DNA of 13,205 nucleotides from Anaerolineales bacterium (GTDB lineage: Bacteria; Chloroflexota; Anaerolineae; Anaerolineales; E44-bin32), in NCBI GenBank assembly GCA_030642885.1, contig DAOWMX010000026.1, positions 1-13,205 of the forward strand, written 5' to 3'. The notes under the pieces were generated by a model. The model was not told the DNA's origin, ran no database searches, and saw only the letters and a program-made list of their open reading frames with translations. The stretch's first letter is position 1; each line of letters starts with the position of its first letter. Below, piece by piece: positions 8,272-13,205 of this stretch. A program made the translations under genes and the position numbers.

Positions 8272-9243
8272 ATGGAATATCGATCCTTTGGTAGATCAGG
8301 GTTTAAAGTCTCCCCGCTATGTTTGGGCACGATGCAATTCGGATGGACGGCGGATGAAAAAGCTTCTCTTGAGGTGTTGGATGCGGCTTATGATGCGGGT
8401 ATCAATTTCATCGATACGGCTGATATCTATTCACGGTGGATCGATGGGAATCCAGGCGGGGTCGCTGAGAGCATAATCGGAAAATGGCTCCGCAAGAATC
8501 CGGAGAAACGAACGCAGGTCATCCTTGCTACGAAAGTCCGAGGACGGATGGGTGAGGGGCCGAATGATGAAGGGCTTTCTCGTAAACATATCTTCTCGGC
8601 CGTACAACAGTCCCTTATGCGATTGGGAACGGACTATATCGATCTCTACCAGGTACACTGGCCGGATGAGAGTACACCGATCGAGGAGACGTTGCGCGCG
8701 TTGGATGATTTGATTCGCGATGGCCGTGTGCTTTATATCGGCTGCTCGAATTACCCGGCGTGGCGTTTAATGGAGTCCTTGTGGACCTCCGATCGCTGCA
8801 GGCTGACAAGTTTCATCAGCCTTCAACCACATTACAATTTAGTCCATCGGGATGAGTTTGAGCGGGAACTCGAAGATATTTGTTTGAAATTCGGCATCGG
8901 AGTAGTCCCGTACAGTCCGTTAGCTGGGGGCTTTCTCACAGGTAAGTACGCTAGCGATCAAACGCCTCCGGAAGGTAGTCGCGGGGCGACGAGCGACCGG
9001 ATCCAAGCCTATTTAATGGACCCGCACAGCCTATCTACTCTGGAGATTGTCAAGCAAATCGCTCTGGAAAGAAAGAAATCGCCTTCGCAAGTCGCTCTGC
9101 GCTGGTTGATTTCCCGACCTGCTGTTGTGAGTGCAATTATTGGCCCTCGAGATCTAGAGCAACTAGAGGATAACCTCGGGTGCTTATCCGTTGAGTTGGC
9201 GGATGAAGATATGCAACGGCTGGATGAGGGGAGTTCATGGTGA
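8272..9243 (+). CDS. Aldo/keto reductase
   Basis: 323 residues from ATG at 8272. NADPH-dependent oxidoreductase of the aldo/keto reductase superfamily, closest in style to the AKR11/12 (YajO/IolS-type) groups. The catalytic tetrad is visible: Asp48 and Tyr53 in FIDTADIYSR, Lys88 in LATKVRG, and His129 in YQVHWPD. Further marks are RSGFKVSPLCLGTMQFG at the N-terminus, YIGCSNYPAW, PYSPLAGGFLTGKY, and the C-terminal cofactor region AIIGPRDLEQLEDNL. I chose the second ATG because family members begin with M-E-Y-R and because AGGAG (8257-8261) would sit only 1 base from the first ATG at 8263. The spacing to 8272 is 10 bases, a little long. The substrate cannot be inferred. No clear terminator follows, but a new promoter precedes the next gene. 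Confidence 0.93.
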   Translation: MEYRSFGRSGFKVSPLCLGTMQFGWTADEKASLEVLDAAYDAGINFIDTADIYSRWIDGNPGGVAESIIGKWLRKNPEKRTQVILATKVRGRMGEGPNDEGLSRKHIFSAVQQSLMRLGTDYIDLYQVHWPDESTPIEETLRALDDLIRDGRVLYIGCSNYPAWRLMESLWTSDRCRLTSFISLQPHYNLVHRDEFERELEDICLKFGIGVVPYSPLAGGFLTGKYASDQTPPEGSRGATSDRIQAYLMDPHSLSTLEIVKQIALERKKSPSQVALRWLISRPAVVSAIIGPRDLEQLEDNLGCLSVELADEDMQRLDEGSSW

Positions 9244-9328
9244 TTACTAATCTCGAGGGAAATAACTTGAAGACCTCCGGGTTATATTCACAAAGGGGGT
9301 GTAGTTATGGTAAGTTTATGCAGCCCGA

Positions 9329-9337
9329 TGGTATAAT
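9329..9337 (+). promoter_or_regulatory. Extended -10 promoter of the recombinase-punA run
   Basis: TGGTATAAT gives a consensus TATAAT (9332-9337) with the TG of an extended -10 element one base upstream. No good -35 is visible at 16-18 bases, which extended -10 promoters can tolerate. Transcription would begin near 9344. That would make an ATG at 9343 unusable and supports the start at 9373, which has GGGAG 5 bases before it. Confidence 0.55.
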
Positions 9338-9372
9338 GTGAAATGAGCTTAAAGGAGCAGTCGGGAGACCCA

Positions 9373-10236
9373 ATGGAGCGCTCCATCCAACAATATCTTG
9401 ACGAACTCCAAAATGATCACAACGCCTCGGTACATACAATTACTGCGTATGGCACCGACCTCGATCAATTCTATCGTGTTCTGGCCAGCCATTCAGGAAC
9501 GCCGCTAGCGCCTGAGGCGCTTACTCCTTCGGCTGTCATCCACTATGTAGACTGGTTGGGGGTGCAGGGTTACAAACCGGCGACGGTCTCTCGCAAGCTT
9601 GCTGCTGCCAGATCCTATCTTGAGTTCCTCTCCGGTCAGGGTCTTGTGGACGTTCGGCGCTTCCGTGAATTGCTAAGAGGACCGGCACTAGGAAGAACTC
9701 AACCGCGGACACTCAGCAAGCAAGAACTGGATCGGTTGCTGTTGGCGCCCCGAAAGTACTTATCTCCAGGTGCAATCCGAGATGCAGCAATCCTTTCGTT
9801 ACTGTACGAGACTGGGTTCCGAGCCACGGATATGGTTCGCCTTCGAGTTCCCGACGTCGATTTTAACCAGGCACACATTCGAAGACCGCCAGATCGTACC
9901 CAATGGCTGGCGATCCCTGAATCAATCACACTCCTGCAAAAATACTTAAGTGAGGGGCGACCCCACTTCGTGCGCAACATCGCCGAGAACGTACTTTTCC
10001 TAAACCAACGCGGCCAGGGATTGAGCCGTCAAGGGTTGTGGCTGGTCGTCAAACGCTGGGCGGTTGTAAGCGAGTTGGAAGGATCCCTCTCGCCTCACAC
10101 ATTGCGTCACTCGCGAGCCAGTCATATGTTAGAAGAAGGTAAATCTCGGCGTGAAGTGCAAACACTCCTGGGGCTTTCGAGCCCGAACGCCGTTCGTATT
10201 CATCGCCGTCGATTCAGAAGCGAAGACGAGAGGTAG
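9373..10236 (+). CDS. XerC/D-like tyrosine recombinase with altered active site
   Basis: 287 residues from ATG at 9373 (GGGAG at 9363-9367). The N-terminal SAM-like core-binding domain (about 1-85) shows IQQYLDELQNDHNASVHTI and TVSRKLAAARSYLEFL. The catalytic domain keeps the first arginine (Arg150, TGFRATDMVRL) and the H-x-x-R motif (His242, Arg245, SPHTLRHSRASHML). Three other active-site positions differ. The usual L-L-G-H reads LLGL (Leu268). The nucleophilic tyrosine position in the I-Y-T-H-type motif is His277 (VRIHRRRF). The beta-hairpin normally supplying the lysine reads RRPPDRTQWL with none. DNA cleavage by the normal mechanism is therefore unlikely. The frame is intact, with no internal stop or shift, and the fold is well kept, arguing for a retained non-catalytic role such as DNA binding or partnering another Xer protein. 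punA starts 3 bases after its stop. Confidence 0.88.
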   Translation: MERSIQQYLDELQNDHNASVHTITAYGTDLDQFYRVLASHSGTPLAPEALTPSAVIHYVDWLGVQGYKPATVSRKLAAARSYLEFLSGQGLVDVRRFRELLRGPALGRTQPRTLSKQELDRLLLAPRKYLSPGAIRDAAILSLLYETGFRATDMVRLRVPDVDFNQAHIRRPPDRTQWLAIPESITLLQKYLSEGRPHFVRNIAENVLFLNQRGQGLSRQGLWLVVKRWAVVSELEGSLSPHTLRHSRASHMLEEGKSRREVQTLLGLSSPNAVRIHRRRFRSEDER

Positions 10237-10239
10237 GCT

Positions 10240-11073
10240 ATGGATTTTATTCGTGAACAAGATATAGATGATGCAGCAGGAGAAATCAGAAAGACGACAT
10301 CATTGGAGCCGACAATTGGCATGATTTTAGGTTCCGGTTTGGGACCGCTAGCGGAAGCTATAGAGGGTGCGGAGCACATTGAAGTCAATACAATCCCTGG
10401 CTGGCCTGTTTCAACGGTCGAAGGGCACTCAGGCAAACTCGTCTTTGGTGAACTAGAGGGAGTTCCTGTTTTCGTTTTGCAGGGTCGTGCTCATTACTAT
10501 GAAGGACACCCAATTGAGCGTTTAGGTCTTCCGGTACGAGTTATGCAGAAGCTGGGGGCAGAAATTCTAATTGTTACCAATGCCGCGGGGGCCGTTCACC
10601 CCGAGTTTTCACCCGGCGAACTCATGCTCATCTCTGACCATATCAACCTCATTGGAATGGCCGGTCAATCGCCGCTGAGAGGACCGAACTTAGACGCATA
10701 TGGCCCGCGCTTTCCGGATATGAGCCAGGCTTATGATCCGGAGCTGAAGTCGATCGCCAGAGATGTTGCCGATAAAGGGGATATCCCCCTGCAAGAAGGT
10801 GTTTACGTCTGCCTTGCTGGACCATCGTTTGAAACCCCGGCGGATTTACGGTTTCTGCGCGGGATCGGGGTTGACGCCGTCGGGATGTCTACCGTTCCAG
10901 AAGTCATCATTGCCCGTCATGGCGGGATGCGCGTCCTGGGGGTATCAGGTATTAGTAACAAGGCTAACCTCGACGGCTCAACAGTTACGACACATGAAGA
11001 AGTCTTGGCTGCGGGTGAAGTGATTGTCCCGAGATTAACAGCTTTGGTGAGGGGAGTTTTAAAAGAATTATAA
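10240..11073 (+). CDS. punA: Purine nucleoside phosphorylase, trimeric PNP-I type
   Basis: 277 residues, typical for the trimeric inosine/guanosine-type enzyme. It splits purine nucleosides with phosphate to the free base and ribose-1-phosphate in purine salvage, in the cytoplasm. Visible motifs: the phosphate loop GSGLGPLAEA at 31-40; EGHSGKLVFG; GRAHYYEGH (Arg83, His85, phosphate/ribose site); VTNAAGAVHPEF; DHINLIG; the base-site LAGPSFETPAD with its glutamate; VGMSTVPEVIIARH; and the ISNKANLDG loop with the base-contacting Asn. This last loop differs from the more usual bacterial T-N-[LM]-A-A-G and is closer to the human N-K form. The start is 3 bases after the recombinase stop with GAGGTAGG upstream, so the two are almost surely co-transcribed. 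In Bacillus, xerD (ripX), drm (deoB) and punA lie in this order; here deoB is absent between them. Confidence 0.95.
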   Translation: MDFIREQDIDDAAGEIRKTTSLEPTIGMILGSGLGPLAEAIEGAEHIEVNTIPGWPVSTVEGHSGKLVFGELEGVPVFVLQGRAHYYEGHPIERLGLPVRVMQKLGAEILIVTNAAGAVHPEFSPGELMLISDHINLIGMAGQSPLRGPNLDAYGPRFPDMSQAYDPELKSIARDVADKGDIPLQEGVYVCLAGPSFETPADLRFLRGIGVDAVGMSTVPEVIIARHGGMRVLGVSGISNKANLDGSTVTTHEEVLAAGEVIVPRLTALVRGVLKEL

Positions 11074-11085
11074 GATTGGAAATGC

Positions 11086-11787
11086 ATGGAAGAAGTATTA
11101 CTTTTAATCGAGGCTAACCAGAGGTGGATATTTTTCCTTCTGGGATTACTCGGCCTGGTGTATTTTGGGTCGGTTTTGCGAGCGTATAACTCATATCGAG
11201 CGGCGATCTACGGTTTGGAGCGGGAAAGGTCCATCTCCAAGCTGCGGCGCTCAGGTGGAATGCTTGCTCTCGCCGTCACCGGTATCGTTGTGGTGTTCAT
11301 CTTGACGACCTTCGCTAGCCCTGCTCTTCCTGCCTCGCTACGCCCAACAGTAATACCAACGGTTTCGCTGCTTTCAACCCCCATTTTGGGGCAAGGAGAA
11401 GAAGGAATTGCATTTTCAACAGCGACACCAATAGACCCGGATGGCATTGATGGCGCAGGTTGTGCGAATCTCAATGCGACGATCATCTCTCCAGAAAGCG
11501 GAGCGAGAGTCAAGGGCGAAGTGCTTTTTAAAGGAGCTGCAAATATCCCGGGTTTTGCTTTCTATAAGCTTGAATACAACGATTTAAAGCCGGGAAGCAC
11601 CTGGCTGGCAATCTCGGCCAACAATCAAACCGTATGCGAGCAAGGATGCGACGACGAGTCAGAGTTGTTGGGAATCTGGGATACAAGTCTGGTCCGACCA
11701 GGTCAGTATGCGGTCCAGTTGGTCGTTACCGATACACTAGGAAACGCTCCATTTCCTTGCCAGATCCGGCTGCAAATCGTCCCATAA
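11086..11787 (+). CDS. Two-helix membrane protein with outer Ig-like domain, unknown
   Basis: 233 residues, not recognised as a named family. Two membrane helices are clear: about residues 14-32 (WIFFLLGLLGLVYFGSVL) and 57-77 (LALAVTGIVVVFILTTFA). A short basic loop between them (RAYNSY...LERERSISKLRRSG) suggests a helical hairpin with the loop inside and both ends outside. Residues 80-120 are a Pro/Thr/Ser-rich linker. From about 125 a beta-rich domain follows: ATIISPESGARVKGEVLFKG, FYKLEYNDL, TWLAI, LLGIWDTS and GQYAVQLVVTDTLGN. This is the pattern of Ig- or cadherin-like repeats in extracellular proteins. Four cysteines in the outer part may form disulfides. It lies 12 bases after punA and 26 before the acetyltransferase, in the same operon. 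Its link to purine salvage, if any, is unknown. Confidence 0.75.
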   Translation: MEEVLLLIEANQRWIFFLLGLLGLVYFGSVLRAYNSYRAAIYGLERERSISKLRRSGGMLALAVTGIVVVFILTTFASPALPASLRPTVIPTVSLLSTPILGQGEEGIAFSTATPIDPDGIDGAGCANLNATIISPESGARVKGEVLFKGAANIPGFAFYKLEYNDLKPGSTWLAISANNQTVCEQGCDDESELLGIWDTSLVRPGQYAVQLVVTDTLGNAPFPCQIRLQIVP

Positions 11788-11813
11788 ATATGCAATGAGG
11801 GTCAAAGGTAACG

Positions 11814-12356
11814 ATGATTGAGCAAATTAATGTGCGCCAGGCAATATCAAGCGACATCCCCAGACTAATATCCATGGACCACGGATTCAGCACAGATCAT
11901 GTCTGGCAGCTCTCCTACCGCAACCAGACAAACGAGATCGGGGTGACCTTCCGGGAAGTGCGATTACCACGCCTGATGCAGGCCGTCTATCCAAGAGACC
12001 CTAAACGATTGGCGGATGAGTGGACTCACCTGCAGGCATTACTCCTGGCGGAGGTGGAAGAGCAGCCCGCTGGATACCTGGCGTTGAGCGATGGCCCGGC
12101 TGAAGAGTCGGCGTGGATAACGGACGTAGTCGTAGATCTGCGCTTTAGGAGGCAGGGGATCGCTTCGAGGCTGCTTGCTGCCGGAAAGGAGTGGTGCCGA
12201 TCCAGGGAAAGAAGACTACTTTTCATGGAGATGCAGACTAAGAACTACCCGGCGATCTGTCTCGCTAAGAGAACCGGATTTCTTTACGCGGGATATAGTG
12301 ATCTGTACTACCCGGATCAGGATATTGCGCTTTTCTTCGCTGTGGAACTCGGTTGA
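11814..12356 (+). CDS. GNAT-family N-acetyltransferase
   Basis: 180 residues. Acetyl-CoA-dependent acyltransferase of the GNAT fold. The N-terminal strand and helix (INVRQAISSDIPRLISMD) open the domain. Motif A is clear in ITDVVVDLRFRRQGIASRLL, with the R-x-x-G-x-A pyrophosphate loop. The C-terminal part shows the ENYPAICLAKRTGF-type motif (here KNYPAICLAKRTGFLYAGYSD) and closes with DIALFFAVEL. The insert with many charged residues between strands (about 35-75) is longer than in minimal GNATs. Substrate is unknown; the C-terminal form resembles RimI-like and small-molecule acetyltransferases equally. AAAGG lies about 6 bases before the ATG. It sits between two membrane-protein genes in the same direction. 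Confidence 0.88.
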   Translation: MIEQINVRQAISSDIPRLISMDHGFSTDHVWQLSYRNQTNEIGVTFREVRLPRLMQAVYPRDPKRLADEWTHLQALLLAEVEEQPAGYLALSDGPAEESAWITDVVVDLRFRRQGIASRLLAAGKEWCRSRERRLLFMEMQTKNYPAICLAKRTGFLYAGYSDLYYPDQDIALFFAVELG

Positions 12357-12374
12357 GATCCAGCCGTTATCTCA

Positions 12375-13205
12375 ATGGATGACATGATTGCTCCGCTGCT
12401 CATTCTGAACCAAATCCTCACCGCTGGTAATACGATTACAGCATTCTCGCTGCTGCTCTACGCGCTGACCTTCAACATGCGGGAAAGGGTGGCACGGTCC
12501 CTGGCAGTATTATTGGCATGTGTAACAATCGTCTATTTTGGTGATGTGCTCGTAGCCACATCCAATTTCCCTGGAGAGACTGAGTTGTGGCTCCGTTTGC
12601 AATGGCTGGGCATTAGTTTTGTGCCTGCTGCCTACCTGCAACTTTCCGATGCTCTCCTGGCTGCGACGGGAAGGCCATCCAGAGGCCGTCGATCTCGGCT
12701 CGTCGGATTGAGCTATCTTCTCAGCGGGTTAACTTTAGCAGGAATCGCATTCAGCCAGTTGATCGCCGCTGAGGTTGTGGTTAGCGAGTCGGTCGTCTAT
12801 TTACGCCCCGGACCACTCTTCCCGCTGTTCAGCCTTTTCTTAATCATCAACTTAATTTTGGCGGGATATAACTTTTGGCGAGCTTATAAACGCTGCCTGA
12901 CACGCTCTAGCAAACGACGGATGCGCTACCTGCTAGCTGGCTCAATCGGTCCGCTGATTGCGGCGTATCCCTGGGTGATGCTGGGGGGATCTTCATTAAT
13001 TTCACAAGGCGTTCTTTTTTGGTCCTTTTTAATCGTCATTAACATCTTCGTTGCGGTTCAGCTGGTGTTAATGTGCTGTGCTGTAGCATACTTTGGTGTT
13101 GAGATTCCCGATCGTGTAGTAAAAGCGCGATTGTTCCAATGGATTATTCGTGGACCTTTTGTGGCCTGCACAGTGTTAGCTCTCACCGTCATCGTCAACC
13201 GACTG
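12375..13205 (+). CDS. Multi-pass membrane sensor N-terminus, cut by window edge
   Basis: The frame is open from ATG at 12375 to the last base: 277 residues with no stop. It shows seven or eight hydrophobic segments at about residues 9-32, 41-62, 74-96, 109-130, 148-168, 188-208, 216-240 and 255-275. The spacing and the WLRLQWLGISFVPAAYLQLSDALL segment resemble the seven-helix N-terminal sensor region of some histidine kinases (7TM-HisK-like), common in Chloroflexota. No kinase, GAF or other soluble domain lies in the visible part, so the kinase call is inference. The start has no strong Shine-Dalgarno sequence; another ATG lies 9 bases further on. A short TGAGAT/ATCTCA repeat just before the start might form a stem. 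It follows the GNAT gene by 18 bases and probably ends the same operon. Confidence 0.7.
   Translation, partial: MDDMIAPLLILNQILTAGNTITAFSLLLYALTFNMRERVARSLAVLLACVTIVYFGDVLVATSNFPGETELWLRLQWLGISFVPAAYLQLSDALLAATGRPSRGRRSRLVGLSYLLSGLTLAGIAFSQLIAAEVVVSESVVYLRPGPLFPLFSLFLIINLILAGYNFWRAYKRCLTRSSKRRMRYLLAGSIGPLIAAYPWVMLGGSSLISQGVLFWSFLIVINIFVAVQLVLMCCAVAYFGVEIPDRVVKARLFQWIIRGPFVACTVLALTVIVNRL

Noticed and set aside
9343..9372. Upstream ATG giving ten extra residues on the recombinase
   Set aside because: It has no Shine-Dalgarno sequence and coincides with the predicted transcription start of the extended -10 promoter; 9373 has GGGAG at ideal spacing.
9373..10236. Recombinase as a pseudogene
   Set aside because: No internal stop or frameshift, normal length, good ribosome binding site and tight coupling to punA argue for a functional but altered protein.
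12354..12374. TGAGAT/ATCTCA inverted repeat before the sensor gene as a regulatory stem
   Set aside because: Only 6 bp and overlapping the end of the GNAT gene; too weak to call as a feature.

Overview
The window looks like chromosomal DNA from an uncultured Chloroflexota bacterium, probably of the Anaerolineae type. This is inferred from gene content and protein style (DHOD-like protein, PolX with a C-terminal PHP domain, DegV, a seven-helix sensor N-terminus, Gram-positive-type LexA-like box). It is not a database result. I see no rRNA, tRNA, CRISPR array, insertion sequence or phage gene. Apart from the composite palindrome at 2904-3006, it reads as ordinary chromosome.

Left part (1-4525). 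The 3' end of a dihydroorotate dehydrogenase-like gene (+) converges on uvrB (-), with a bidirectional hairpin terminator between them. uvrB carries a LexA/SOS-like box 18 bases upstream of its start. Between uvrB and the next minus-strand gene lies a 103-bp composite palindrome: outer arms plus two GC-rich inner hairpins. A minus-strand pair follows, a short unrecognised protein and a CehA/McbA-like PHP metallohydrolase.

Middle (4526-9243). A divergent intergenic region holds a good sigma-70-type promoter for a plus-strand pair: a CAP-domain lipoprotein and a bacterial DNA polymerase X. The PolX has an intact PHP exonuclease domain, but glutamine stands where the third catalytic aspartate of the polymerase palm is expected. 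A DegV-family fatty-acid-binding protein and an aldo/keto reductase follow as separate units.

Right part (9244-13205). An extended -10 promoter starts a tight run: XerC/D-like tyrosine recombinase, purine nucleoside phosphorylase, two-helix membrane protein with an outer Ig-like domain, GNAT acetyltransferase, and a multi-pass membrane sensor cut by the window edge. The recombinase keeps the fold and two arginines but has His at the nucleophilic Tyr position and Leu at the second His position. It is intact as a reading frame, so it looks like a retained, catalytically altered recombinase rather than a decayed pseudogene. The xerD-to-purine-phosphorylase order resembles the Bacillus ripX-drm-punA order.

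The most notable points are the two repair or recombination enzymes with replaced catalytic residues, the SOS-like box before uvrB, and the composite palindrome. I found no clear new multi-gene defence or mobile system.
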